From NCBI GenBank assembly GCA_038243635.1, contig JBBSQW010000016.1, positions 24,687-88,686 on the forward strand: a stretch of 64,000 bases of DNA. Direction: 5' to 3'. A model generated the notes under the pieces. That model ran no database searches. It was not told the DNA's origin and was given only the letters and a program-made list of their open reading frames with translations. Positions 1 through 9,900 of the stretch are shown here, one piece after another. The position numbers were made by a program, and so were the translations under genes. Origin of the DNA: Pseudopedobacter sp038243635. GTDB lineage: Bacteria > Bacteroidota > Bacteroidia > Sphingobacteriales > Sphingobacteriaceae. Positions within the stretch are counted from its first letter, which is position 1, and each line of letters begins with the position of its first letter.

Positions 1-858
1 CGCAACAACTGCCATTTCGCCTTCATCAATAGTTTTAGGATTTCGGTTCATAATATCAACGGCTTTCAAATTTTCGAAAGATTGATGTTTTTCCATCATC
101 CTCCGTAAATCGCCATCGGTAATAACGCCGCTAAGTTCAAGATTTTCTACTATAGCCACAACCCCTAATCGCTTTTTGGTAATTTCTAATATTGCATCCT
201 TAATAGATGCGTTAATACTGATCTCTGGTTTCTCATTAAGCCTGCTTAAATCAGCTACTTTTAAATATAATTTTTTCCCTAAAGCTCCGCCAGGGTGATA
301 CTTCGCAAAATCTTCTTTAGAGAAAGCTCTACATTCTACCAAACAAATTGCCAAAGCATCCCCCAAAACCAATTGTGTGGTGGTGCTTGTGGTTGGTGCT
401 AAGTTATTAGGGCATGCTTCTTTATCTATACTTGCATCTAAAACATAATCTGATTGTTGCGCTAAGTACGAATCTTTTTCGCCAACAATACAAGCTAACG
501 GATTATTACCTTGTTTGAGTAAAGGAATTAGCACTTTTATTTCCGCCGTGTTTCCGCTCTTAGATAAACAAAGCACTAGATCATCCTTTTGTATAATGCC
601 TAAATCGCCATGAACAGCATCTGCAGCATGCATGAAAATAGCGGGGGTGCCAGTAGAGTTAAATGTTGCAACAATTTTTTGAGCAATGATGGCGCTTTTT
701 CCAACACCAGTTACAATCACTCTGCCTTTTATTTTTAATATTTTTTTTACCAGCTTTTCAAAATCACCGGTTAATTGAGTAGACAATTGTTTAATAGCCT
801 CTGTTTCAATGGAAATTGTGCGTTGTGCAATCTCTAAAATTTCTTTAGATGACTTCAA
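1..858 (-). CDS. kdsD: Arabinose-5-phosphate isomerase, KdsD/KpsF family (3' end off the window)
   Basis: Interconverts ribulose-5-phosphate and arabinose-5-phosphate, the first step of Kdo synthesis for LPS. The visible 286 residues hold an SIS sugar-isomerase domain (GVGKSAIIAQK near residue 50, the SKSGNTAE loop, HPGGALGKK near residue 200) followed by CBS repeats (the GVITDGDLRR segment). Family members are about 320 residues, so roughly 30 C-terminal residues lie beyond base 1. Reading upstream, the frame meets a stop at 886-888 with no ATG, so TTG at 858-856 is the likely start. It is divergent from recQ, and kdsA of the same pathway lies 2.6 kb away. The identification rests on the domain pair and motifs. 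Confidence 0.88.
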   Translation of the reverse strand, partial: MKSSKEILEIAQRTISIETEAIKQLSTQLTGDFEKLVKKILKIKGRVIVTGVGKSAIIAQKIVATFNSTGTPAIFMHAADAVHGDLGIIQKDDLVLCLSKSGNTAEIKVLIPLLKQGNNPLACIVGEKDSYLAQQSDYVLDASIDKEACPNNLAPTTSTTTQLVLGDALAICLVECRAFSKEDFAKYHPGGALGKKLYLKVADLSRLNEKPEISINASIKDAILEITKKRLGVVAIVENLELSGVITDGDLRRMMEKHQSFENLKAVDIMNRNPKTIDEGEMAVVA

Positions 859-952
859 ATTGTAAAAGTTTATAATTAAATATATTTATTTCACAAAAAT
901 ATGTTATTTTGATTGCTAAAATCAGCATGAGCTGTTTTTTTTGACTACAAAA

Positions 953-3139
953 ATGCAGATTAAGAAATCTTTAATAGACAATTTACAAACATTTTTTGGT
1001 TTTGATAATTTCAAAGGAGACCAAGAAGCCATCATAGACAGTATTTTAGAAGGGAATGATACGTTTGTAATCATGCCAACCGGCGGCGGTAAATCCATCT
1101 GTTATCAGTTGCCAGCTTTAATGAGTGAGGGCACCGCGTTGGTGATTTCTCCGTTAATTGCGCTGATGAAAAATCAGGTTGATCAATTAAGGGCATTTGG
1201 CGGGCGAGAGAGTATAGCGCATTTTCTAAACTCATCTTTAAATAAAACCGAAATTGCTAAAGTAAAGCAGGATGTGCTTTCTGGCGAAACAAAATTACTA
1301 TATGTAGCCCCAGAATCTTTAACTAAACTGGATAATATTGAATTTTTAAAACTGTTAAAGATTTCTTTTGTGGCGATTGATGAGGCCCATTGTATTTCTG
1401 AATGGGGACATGATTTTAGACCAGAATATCGGAAAATACGTCAGGTAATTAATAATATTGATGATAGTATTTCTTTAATAGCTTTAACCGCCACTGCAAC
1501 TCCTAAAGTACAATATGATATACAGAAGAATTTGCAGATGACAAATGCCAATCTGTTTAAATCATCTTTCAACAGACCTAATCTTTATTATGATGTACGC
1601 CCGAAAAACAACGTAATTAAAGAGATTGTTAAATATATTAAGGGTCATCAAGGGAAATCTGGAATTATCTATTGCTTAAGTCGTAAAAAGGTTGAAGAAG
1701 TAAGTAATGCCTTGTCAATCAATGGTATAAAGTCTCTTCCTTACCATGCGGGATTAGATCCAAAAGTGCGGGCAGATACGCAGGATAAGTTTTTAATGGA
1801 GGATGTAGATGTGATTGTAGCTACGATTGCATTTGGGATGGGAATTGACAAGCCAGATGTTCGTTACGTAATTCACCATGATATACCGAAAAGTATGGAA
1901 GGCTATTATCAGGAAACTGGTAGGGCAGGCAGAGATGGTGGCGAGGGCGTATGTGTTGCTTTTTACTCAGAGAAAGATATTGATAAGCTGGCGAAGTTTA
2001 TGAAAGATAAGCCAGTTTCTGAACGCGAAATTGGTACGCAGATACTAAAAGAAGTTATAGATTATTCGGAATCTGCAGTTTGCAGAAGGAAGCAGATTTT
2101 ACACTACTTTGGCGAGAATTTTAATGAGGTTGGATGTAACAATAACTGCGATAACTGTAGGGCGCAAAAGCAATATTTTAATGCTGATGAACCTTTAACC
2201 AAGGTTTTGAATATGATCAAAGAATTCGGCGAGAAGTTTGATGATCATTATATAATTAACGTATTGATGGGCCTTGAAACGGCACAAATTCAATCGTATA
2301 AGCATCACCAAACAAAATACTTTGGCTCAGGAAAAGAGCAAGGGATTTTATTGTGGAAATCTGTTTTACGTCAGGCATTATTAGACAATTACATTGCAAA
2401 AGATGTAGATAATTTTGGTTTATTGAGGCTTGCTAAGTCTGGTCAAAACTATTTAGAAAACCCTCACACCCTTCGTTTCATTTTAAACAGAGAGATGGAA
2501 GCTATAAAAGATGATGACGATGATCATGGTCAGCAGGGCGGGGCAGTAGATACGCAACTTTTGCAAGTATTGAAAGATTTGCGAAAGAAGCTAGCGAAGC
2601 AGAAGGGTCTTCCTCCATTTGTTATTTTTCAAGACCCTTCCTTAGAAGAAATGTGTACGCATTATCCAGTAAACATGGATGAGTTGAAGCATATTTCTGG
2701 CGTTGGTAACGGTAAAGCAACGAAGTTTGGGTCAACCTTTATAGACGTGATTAAGAAATACGTGGAGGACAATGATATTGACCGTCCAATTGACTTTGTA
2801 GTGAAAACTACCGCTAATAAATCGGCTTTAAAAGTTTCTATTATTCAAAATATTGATCGTCAGATATCGCTGGAAGATATTGCAGCATCAAAAGGCATCT
2901 CTTACGAAGACATTTTAAAGGAAGTGGAATCAATTGTAGGTTCTGGAACTAAACTAAATTTGAATTACTTTATTGATGAAGTTATTGATGACGACAGGCA
3001 AGATGAGGTTTTTGATTATTTCAGAAGTGCAGATGTTGATTCCATTGACAAAGCTTTAGAAGAATTAGGAACTGATGATTATAACTTTGAAGAAATTCAG
3101 CTGATGCGAATCAAGTTTATGTCCGAGATGGGGAATTAG
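953..3139 (+). CDS. recQ: ATP-dependent DNA helicase RecQ
   Basis: 3'-5' DNA helicase for recombination and fork repair. Visible in order: Walker A PTGGGKS near residue 45, the motif II/aromatic loop DEAHCISEWGHDFRPEY, TATATP, the helicase C-terminal domain with QETGRAGRDG, a zinc-binding subdomain (CRRKQILHYF followed by CNNNCDNC), a winged helix, an HRDC domain (LPPFVIFQDPSLEEM) and a C-terminal helix-turn-helix extension of about 110 residues. At about 728 residues it is the long Bacteroidota form. An in-frame TTG at 941 would add four residues. ATG at 953 gives the usual short N-terminus MQIKKSL and is preferred. Divergent from kdsD. Confidence 0.95.
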   Translation: MQIKKSLIDNLQTFFGFDNFKGDQEAIIDSILEGNDTFVIMPTGGGKSICYQLPALMSEGTALVISPLIALMKNQVDQLRAFGGRESIAHFLNSSLNKTEIAKVKQDVLSGETKLLYVAPESLTKLDNIEFLKLLKISFVAIDEAHCISEWGHDFRPEYRKIRQVINNIDDSISLIALTATATPKVQYDIQKNLQMTNANLFKSSFNRPNLYYDVRPKNNVIKEIVKYIKGHQGKSGIIYCLSRKKVEEVSNALSINGIKSLPYHAGLDPKVRADTQDKFLMEDVDVIVATIAFGMGIDKPDVRYVIHHDIPKSMEGYYQETGRAGRDGGEGVCVAFYSEKDIDKLAKFMKDKPVSEREIGTQILKEVIDYSESAVCRRKQILHYFGENFNEVGCNNNCDNCRAQKQYFNADEPLTKVLNMIKEFGEKFDDHYIINVLMGLETAQIQSYKHHQTKYFGSGKEQGILLWKSVLRQALLDNYIAKDVDNFGLLRLAKSGQNYLENPHTLRFILNREMEAIKDDDDDHGQQGGAVDTQLLQVLKDLRKKLAKQKGLPPFVIFQDPSLEEMCTHYPVNMDELKHISGVGNGKATKFGSTFIDVIKKYVEDNDIDRPIDFVVKTTANKSALKVSIIQNIDRQISLEDIAASKGISYEDILKEVESIVGSGTKLNLNYFIDEVIDDDRQDEVFDYFRSADVDSIDKALEELGTDDYNFEEIQLMRIKFMSEMGN

Positions 3140-3475
3140 GGTTGGCATAGCGCTGAAAGCTAAAGGCTTAAAGCTGATTTAACATAGAAAATCGGTTTGT
3201 TAGAAAAATATCTTTAGTGTGGAACGAAGTGAAATATCAAACTTTGAGTAGCGTCATGTCGAACGATAGAGAGACACCCCCAAGTTGTTTACCTGTAATT
3301 AGTTGGTTCATCTAAGGAAAAAACAGATTTCTCCTATCGTCGAAATGACGGAGCGCAGGCAGCAATTTGATTATTTTAAAATGAATAATAACAGCCAAAA
3401 AAATATAAGATCACTCATTCAATAAGCATTCACTCCTTCACTCATTCTATCATTCAAAATTCACTCATTAACAAA
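3140..3475. repeat. Intergenic region with hairpin repeat and a CATTCACTC-type tandem tract
   Basis: No gene seen. Imperfect inverted arms at 3252-3274 (CGTCATGTCGAACGATAG...) and 3330-3350 (TCTCCTATCGTCGAAATGACG minus one base at the end) face each other across about 55 bases, which is a dispersed Bacteroidota hairpin repeat. From about 3413 to 3472 a degenerate direct repeat of CATTCACTC / CACTCATTC type runs almost up to the kdsA start codon. Confidence 0.6.
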
Positions 3476-4282
3476 ATGAACATACCAAAACTAAAAAATT
3501 CCGATTCTAATAATTTCTTTTTGATGGCTGGGCCTTGTGCTATTGAAGGTGAAGAAATTGCTTTACGCATCGCTGAAAAGATTGTTAAGATTACCGATAG
3601 ACTAGCTATACCCTATATTTTTAAAGGTTCTTACCGTAAAGCAAACCGTTCAAGGTTAGATTCTTTTACCGGAATTGGCGATGAGAAAGCATTGAAGATT
3701 TTAGAGAAAATTGGAAAAGAATTTGGAGTTCCAACGGTAACGGATATTCATGAAAGTGGGGAGGCCGAAATGGCCGCTGCTTACGTAGATGTTTTGCAGA
3801 TTCCTGCATTCTTATGTAGGCAAACAGATCTGTTGATTGCTGCTGCTAAAACTGGTAAAGTGGTTAACGTTAAAAAAGGTCAGTTTTTATCTGCGGGTTC
3901 TATGAAGTACGCAGTTGATAAAATCACGGAAAATGGTAATCCAAATGTGATGTTAACTGATAGGGGCAACACTTTTGGCTACCAGGATTTGATTGTTGAC
4001 TTTAGAGGAATTCCTGAAATGCGGGCGTTTGGCGTACCCGTAATTATGGACTGTACGCACTCTTTGCAACAACCTAACCAAGCGTCGGGTGTAACAGGTG
4101 GTAAACCAGCTATGATTGAAACCATTGCTAAGGCAGCGATTGCTGTTGGTGCGGATGGATTGTTTATAGAAACTCATCCTGATTTGGCGAACGCAAAATC
4201 TGACGCGGCTAATATGTTGCAATTGGATTTGTTGGAGGGTTTATTGGAGAAGTTGATTAGGGTTAGACAGGCGGTTATTTAA
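3476..4282 (+). CDS. kdsA: 3-deoxy-8-phosphooctulonate (Kdo-8-phosphate) synthase
   Basis: Condenses phosphoenolpyruvate with arabinose-5-phosphate to Kdo-8-phosphate in LPS core synthesis. It is a DAHP synthase class I fold of 268 residues with the expected motifs: GPCAIEGEE at 19-27, KGSYRKANRS, IPAFLCRQTDLL, KKGQFLSAGS and TDRGNTFGY. The Cys in GPC (residue 21) is the position that separates metal-dependent KdsA enzymes from metal-independent ones, which carry Asn there. A metal-dependent enzyme is therefore inferred. ATG at 3476 gives a normal N-terminus. A strong terminator follows at 4308-4332. The partner isomerase kdsD lies on the other side of recQ. Confidence 0.96.
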   Translation: MNIPKLKNSDSNNFFLMAGPCAIEGEEIALRIAEKIVKITDRLAIPYIFKGSYRKANRSRLDSFTGIGDEKALKILEKIGKEFGVPTVTDIHESGEAEMAAAYVDVLQIPAFLCRQTDLLIAAAKTGKVVNVKKGQFLSAGSMKYAVDKITENGNPNVMLTDRGNTFGYQDLIVDFRGIPEMRAFGVPVIMDCTHSLQQPNQASGVTGGKPAMIETIAKAAIAVGADGLFIETHPDLANAKSDAANMLQLDLLEGLLEKLIRVRQAVI

Positions 4283-4307
4283 TTTTACGCTATTATCCTA
4301 TTATAGG

Positions 4308-4332
4308 AAGCCACCTTTGGGTGGCTTTTTTT
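4308..4332 (+). terminator. Rho-independent terminator of kdsA
   Basis: AAGCCACC and GGTGGCTT form a perfect 8-bp stem with a TTTG loop, followed by a T run on the + strand, 26 bases after the kdsA stop codon. Confidence 0.9.
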
Positions 4333-4693
4333 ATTGGCTCTGATCTAGGAATTGGCTCAAGCCTTAAAGGTCGTCATCATCACTATCAGAAGATTATTGA
4401 AAAAACAATATTATCCTCAAAGTGAATTTGCGTAATATGGAAGATTTTGTGATGGGTCTATTATCTAAAAGCTGGTTTTTAAAAATGATTAAGCCTATTT
4501 CGCTGAAGAATCGAGGTCTTGATATTTCTAGAGATGCTTCTGAAAGAAATTATAAGCACAAGATCGGAGTTTGTTTTGTTAAATAGGAAACTAATTCGCC
4601 AAATATTCTCAACCCAGCGTCACAATTAGCTTTATTCTTGCTTATGCAACAAAGTTCTGCTATCATCGGTGTTAACCATTAAAATCAAAAATC
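4333..4693 (+). other. Gene-poor spacer containing a possible gene remnant
   Basis: No complete gene. GTG at about 4423 opens a frame of about 55 codons ending in TAG before 4590 (begins VNLRNMEDFVMGLLS, then FLKMIKPISLKNR). A short stretch in another frame just upstream reads HHHYQKIIEKTILSSK before a stop. The order and spacing weakly recall the end of a WYL-domain regulator, so this may be a decayed gene. The resemblance is faint. Confidence 0.2.
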
Positions 4694-5605
4694 ATGTTTA
4701 AAAAGCTGGTTGCTATTGAGCCTTTAAATTTAATTACGTCTGCTGAGGAAGCGCTTAAAAGTTTTGCCGAAAAAGTTGTGATGTTCCACGATGTACCTGC
4801 CGATGCCGATGAAATGGCCCTAAGAATAGGAGATGCTGATGCCGTATTGTTAAGTTACACTTCGCAGCTAGGTGCTGAGGCTTTAGATAAATGCCCTAAT
4901 GTAAAATACATTGGTATGTGCTGTTCTTTGTACGCTCCCGAAAGTGCAAATGTGGACATTAAATATGCTGAGGAAAGAGGGATAGCCGTTACTGGAATTC
5001 GTGATTATGGTGATGAAGGCGTGGTGGAATACATTGTTAGCGAGTTAGTGCGTTGCCTTCATGGCTTTGGTACTTCAAATGATGGTAAAGCAAGACGACC
5101 TTGGGACGGCGTTCCTCGCGAAATCACAGGTATTAAAGTTGGGGTTGTTGGTTTAGGCAAATCAGGAGGAATGGTAGCTGATGCTTTAAAGTTTTTTGGA
5201 GCAGAGGTATCTTATTTCTCCAGAACCAGAAAACCTGAGGAAGAACAAAAAGGTTTTAAGTTTTTGCCTTTAAAAGAGTTATTAGCGCAAAACGACGTGG
5301 TCATTACTTGTTTAAATAAAAACACCGTTTTATTACATCAAGCAGAATTTGAAGCTTTAGGAGATCGAAAAATTTTGTTTAATACTGGCCTTTCGCCAGC
5401 GTGGGATGCAGAGCCCTTTGCAAAGTGGATAGCGAATGATAACTTGGTTTATTGTGATACGCTAATTGCTTTAGGCAATGATTATCTTTTAATGCATCCA
5501 CATGTGAACTGTATGCGAGTTTCTGTTGGGCGTACTCGCCAGGCTTTTGATCGCCTGAGTGAGAAAGTATTAGCCAACATTGTGGATTATATTAAAAAGC
5601 AATAG
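4694..5605 (+). CDS. D-isomer-specific 2-hydroxyacid dehydrogenase-like protein
   Basis: A 303-residue protein with the two-lobed layout of NAD-dependent D-2-hydroxyacid dehydrogenases. The Rossmann motif GVVGLGKSG with a downstream YFSRTRK sits near residues 151-175, and a possible active-site His lies in MHPHVN near the end. The usual N-T-x-R-G segment carrying the catalytic Arg reads FNTGLSP here, so that Arg is absent from its normal place. The protein may use another substrate or chemistry, or may not be a classical dehydrogenase. ATG at 4694 is the first good start. The last 14 bases overlap the convergent gene on the other strand. Substrate unknown. Confidence 0.75.
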   Translation: MFKKLVAIEPLNLITSAEEALKSFAEKVVMFHDVPADADEMALRIGDADAVLLSYTSQLGAEALDKCPNVKYIGMCCSLYAPESANVDIKYAEERGIAVTGIRDYGDEGVVEYIVSELVRCLHGFGTSNDGKARRPWDGVPREITGIKVGVVGLGKSGGMVADALKFFGAEVSYFSRTRKPEEEQKGFKFLPLKELLAQNDVVITCLNKNTVLLHQAEFEALGDRKILFNTGLSPAWDAEPFAKWIANDNLVYCDTLIALGNDYLLMHPHVNCMRVSVGRTRQAFDRLSEKVLANIVDYIKKQ

Positions 5606-6380
5606 GAGAGGTTATATTCCTCAACGTGTTCACCACGCTCCATCCAGCAATTTGGGCTGTTGAGCTGTAAACATCAATCACTGCATGGACTTGGTCATTT
5701 TTGATCTCTATGCGGTGATCATCACCTACAAAACCCGGGGTTGAAGTCATAGAAACTTTCATTTGCTCTGGGCCAACAGATGCTAAAGAGGCTGCCACAG
5801 CGACGTTTACCCGAGTTGGGAAAAGCCCTATCGCTTCCACAGCATCTCCTTTAAAAACTTGTCTTTTCTCAGTTTGTAAACCATCATCATAAACAGACGT
5901 GTTTTTTAACGAATTTGGTCCTTTTTGGGTATCGAAAGTAGCAGTGCAATTTCCCATTAACGCTGCAGTGCGCAAAACATCGAAGCCACCAATCGCTCCG
6001 GAAGCTAAGTGCATTCTTGTACTGTTTGCTCTAGCAACGTTCTGAATCTCTTCGTAGAAATCTTGATCTGCCAAAGCTCCAATAGATAAGGTTACGATAG
6101 AAGAACCATTGCTTAAAGCGTTTATCGCGAACTCTATTAAAGAAGCTGGAGAAGCTGTTTCTACAATATAGTTTGGTTTTAAAGCCAATAGCTCTTCCAT
6201 AGAATCACAAGCCTTTGCGCTAAAACCAATTGCTTTTTTGGCTATATGAACTGCTTTTGCTTTAGTTCTGGAATAAGTAGCAATGAGCTCATAATCTAAT
6301 AACAAATTTTGGTTTAGTGCGTCAACAACAATGGCTGCTAATTTACCGCAACCAACAATGGCTAAAGTATATTTCTTCAT
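5592..6380 (-). CDS. Aspartate dehydrogenase family protein (NadX-like)
   Basis: NAD(P)-dependent dehydrogenase resembling L-aspartate dehydrogenase, which oxidises aspartate to iminoaspartate for NAD synthesis. Seen: N-terminal Rossmann motif AIVGCGKLA, the characteristic GAIGGFDVLRTAA segment in mid-protein, RVNVAVAASLA, and DDHRIEIKND carrying the family His. About 262 residues, the normal length. An upstream ATG would add MLPF, but MKKYTLAIVG is the natural N-terminus. It converges on the 2-hydroxyacid dehydrogenase gene with a 14-bp overlap of the coding ends. No nadA or nadC lies nearby, so the physiological role is inferred from family only. Confidence 0.78.
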   Translation of the reverse strand: MKKYTLAIVGCGKLAAIVVDALNQNLLLDYELIATYSRTKAKAVHIAKKAIGFSAKACDSMEELLALKPNYIVETASPASLIEFAINALSNGSSIVTLSIGALADQDFYEEIQNVARANSTRMHLASGAIGGFDVLRTAALMGNCTATFDTQKGPNSLKNTSVYDDGLQTEKRQVFKGDAVEAIGLFPTRVNVAVAASLASVGPEQMKVSMTSTPGFVGDDHRIEIKNDQVHAVIDVYSSTAQIAGWSVVNTLRNITSPIAF

Positions 6381-6522
6381 AAAAGGCAACATACTTTTTT
6401 TTAGAGAATTGTCAAAATTGCTACTGGGTATAAAAATCTTGTTACGATATTTTGACGATTAACGCTAGCTTGAGAAACTAGATGCTTTCTGCGTATTCTT
6501 TGAAATTTTCTAAAATAGCCTG

Positions 6523-6882
6523 CTATTCCGCTTTTTGCATTTCTATATTATTCTCCTTCTCTGGCTCAAACTCTTCCACAACTTTTATTAATGTGCCGTC
6601 TTTGATAAATGAAACGCTCATTTTTCGGCCATCCTCCATGATTGATTCAATGCGCTTAAGCTCTTCAACGTAAGCATATGTTCCCGAAAAGTCAAAACTA
6701 AAACTACCGTCTTTCGCTGCCATGGTTGATGAGAACTTTCCTTCTTTCATAAGGTCATTTTCCGCTTTTAGGCAATGCCAATCGTCCGAAGCAAAATTCC
6801 ATTTAACAATGTGTTCTGGCTTTATCCACCTATCCCAAACTTTAGCTAAGTCTGCATTTATAGTCGTTTCTATTGTGATCAT
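6523..6882 (-). CDS. SRPBCC (AHSA1-like) domain protein, C-terminus cut by an amber codon
   Basis: Small START/AHSA1-type helix-grip protein. Visible motifs are IETTINADLAKVWDRW at the N-terminus, DFSGTYAYVEELKRIESIMEDG cut to its core YAYVEELKRI, and FEPEKENNIEMQKAE at the end. Such proteins usually continue from EMQ..(G/E)W into a final helix. Here the Trp codon position is TAG (6525-6523), and the frame continues past it as QAILENFKEYAESI to a second TAG at 6480-6478. This looks like a TGG to TAG nonsense mutation that removes the last helix. The start MITIETT at 6882 is preferred over a longer upstream frame. Function unknown. Confidence 0.8.
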   Translation of the reverse strand: MITIETTINADLAKVWDRWIKPEHIVKWNFASDDWHCLKAENDLMKEGKFSSTMAAKDGSFSFDFSGTYAYVEELKRIESIMEDGRKMSVSFIKDGTLIKVVEEFEPEKENNIEMQKAE

Positions 6883-6930
6883 ATTTACAAAAATAAGTAT
6901 AACAAAGAATGGGTTTAACAAAAAATAGAT

Positions 6931-9900
6931 TTACCGAGCGATAGTCACTTTTCGTGAGTAAATTTTGCTGCCCGTTTTGATTGTGAAAATATAATTTCCG
7001 GGTGTATAGTCTTTTACCGTAATTCCATCGGTCAACTTTCCAATAAAGTTTGCTTGCTTACGCAGATAAACATTTTGCCCAAATACGTTAGTAACTGTTA
7101 TTTCAACACTCTCTCTTTTTGAAAGCTCAAAACTATAGTTTAGAATATCGAGTGCCGGAACCGGAAAAACTTTAAAACTTATTTCGGCTGGATTAGTAGG
7201 GGCAATGTTGGAGAATATATAATTAAAATTGGCGGATTTAGAATTGCATCCAGAAAGAGTAAAAGCTTCAACTTGGTACACGCCAGACACCGCTGGATTG
7301 TAAGTTTGGCTTGTTGCACCGCTAATCACGGCATTATTCAAATACCATTGATAATTCTTTGCCACACTAGCGCTCAAAGTAGCTCCGCTTTGGGTAATTG
7401 TTGGTTTTCCTAAAGTAACTGCCTGTCTATTGAAATTAGAACATCCCAGCGATCTGAATAGCATGTTATAAAAATAGTAATACGATGAAGCAATGACTCC
7501 ATTAGTTTCTGAATAAGCACCAGATAATTTGATAATATCATTCCCTAAAGTCAACGGTATATTGTTTACACCGCTATTGCTTCTAAAAATAGTTGCCCCA
7601 TTAAAATCTATACCGATATAATAAGTGCCAGCGGCAGGAAATTCTAACCCAATTTTAAACATTTTCCCTGGGTCGTTAACATCATCATTAATCAAATTAG
7701 CAGCAGATTCTACGTCTGCGGTTGTTTTTGTGCGTGTTACGTCTATTGTTCTCGAACTCAATATTAATCCGTCGGCTGTTTCAACCGTAAAGGTAAGTTG
7801 CCCGCTTTGACTAATATATAACAAAGCGCTATCTAATACCATTGGCGCAGCTACGGTTATAATAGGCTTGGGGCCAAAGTTTCCAGAATAGTTTCCACCA
7901 GCATAAACTTTTTTGTTTTTTGCTCCAAAATAACTTTTGAAATCATTTAACCCTACATAAAAAGTGTTTGCTGTAGGTTTTTTATCCGTAAAAGTGTTGT
8001 TGCCAATTTGAAAAGGTAAAGTGTCGTTTGCAGCGCTGTACCAGTAAAGTGTCCCGTCGCCACTGCCATTAAGTTGATAATAGCCAGGAACATTATCACA
8101 AGCAGAAACGCTTAAATCAGCTGGGTTTTGCGGACTTGTTGTGGTAACCGTTTTATTAGAAGCATTATTTTTGGAAATCACATCACTGCTGTACGCAGTT
8201 TTAACATCGATTGTAAACGTAGTGTTAACTTGCAAATCAACACTCGTAGCAAAGGCGAAATCAGCTTCGGCATTAGGTTCAATGGTACCGATGAAAATTT
8301 CTGTAAAAGTTTTTATAACCGTATTATTACTCGATAAAGTAAATACAACTGGTATATTGCTAAGCGCCGCACTCCCAAAGTTTTTAATTTTAACCGAAAA
8401 GTTTGTTGTACTTGTAGCGCACAAATTAGCTAATTGATCATTAATTGCAATAATACCTACATCCGTAGTTGATTTTATAAAGTTGATTTTATAATCCTGC
8501 GTTTCACCTTTTTCATAAGCTCCGCATGAGGAAACATCATCTGGATTGTTAGTTTGGTTTAGCACAACACGTAATAAGCTGGTATTTCCAGCAATTACTC
8601 CTTCGGGTACCATTATAATTCCGGTGAACGTTCCATTAGTATTATACACCCTAGATTTTGCAACAGCCTCGTTAAGGTCATCAAAGTCACCATCTCCATT
8701 CCAGTCTGCATAAATCGCAACAATCTTATCAGCGTTTAACCCACAGGTGCCTAAATTTATGGTAAAAGGGTAAGTTTTACCTTCCTCTAAATCAGTGGTT
8801 AAATTAGTGAAGTCGCTATAAGTTCTACAACTAACTGTTACACTATTGTTTATACTACCTAGTTGTACTTTTTCGATGATAGCGTCATTGTTAGCTATTG
8901 GGTAAGAGGCACAGTATGCTTTTCCACCTACACCAGAAACGATGATCGAATACTTTTGTGGGCCTTTAACCAAAGAACCCTTGTGCGATACTTTTAAGAT
9001 ATAAGTTTGACCAGGTGCAGCATCTGGAATATAAATTTGCTCTACATTATCTATAATATTATCTGCTGTTGTAGCAGCAGTAACCGGACTTAGTGGGTTT
9101 AATTTAAACGGAAAATATGTTGTTACATCTTTAGTCAACCTCAAATCTAAATCGTTAACTAGTTTCGGCGTTCTGTCATTTATAGTTCCATCTGGTTTTA
9201 TTGCTCCTTCAGGGTCGGTCCAGCAAATTGTGGCTTTTAAAGGTCCGTAACCGGATGATGTTATTTGTAGATTATAAACTTCTCCTTGGGCTAATGTTCT
9301 TTCGCTAATAATACTTTTTGCACCATTCAATTTAATCAAGTTTCCAGCGCTTTCCACGTTCAACAGTCCCCATCCAAAAATATAATCCGGTCCTAAAGAA
9401 GTTCCCGCTTCATCCGTAGTGTTAATCGCTAATCCTTTTAAAGTAGCGGAACGCATAAAAGCACCGCCATTAACTTGGGCATAATACTCTTGTAAAAGCA
9501 CCAAAGAACCACTCACGTTTGGCGCAGCCATAGAAGTCCCACTCAACGTAGTGTACGCTTTCACGTTATCACTGCTGGTGGAAGTAACGTTTACACCAGC
9601 AGCAACTAAATCAGGTTTTATTCGGCCATCATCCGTAGGCCCCCAACTGCTAAAACTGGCTACTATAATGTCTGATGGTTTATTTGCACCGTAAGGAAGG
9701 CCGAAAACAGCTCCAACTGTTAAAATATTTTTGGCATTTGCGGTAGTGGCAATAATGTCATAGCCATTATTTGAGCTAATTCCAGCCGGTCTTTTTCCTT
9801 TGCTTACAAAAGTTGAGCTACTTGCACTTTCATATCCGTAATAATCCTCACCAACGGCAGGGCCATTTAAGTTTCTGCTATTACCAGCAGAAGACACTGG

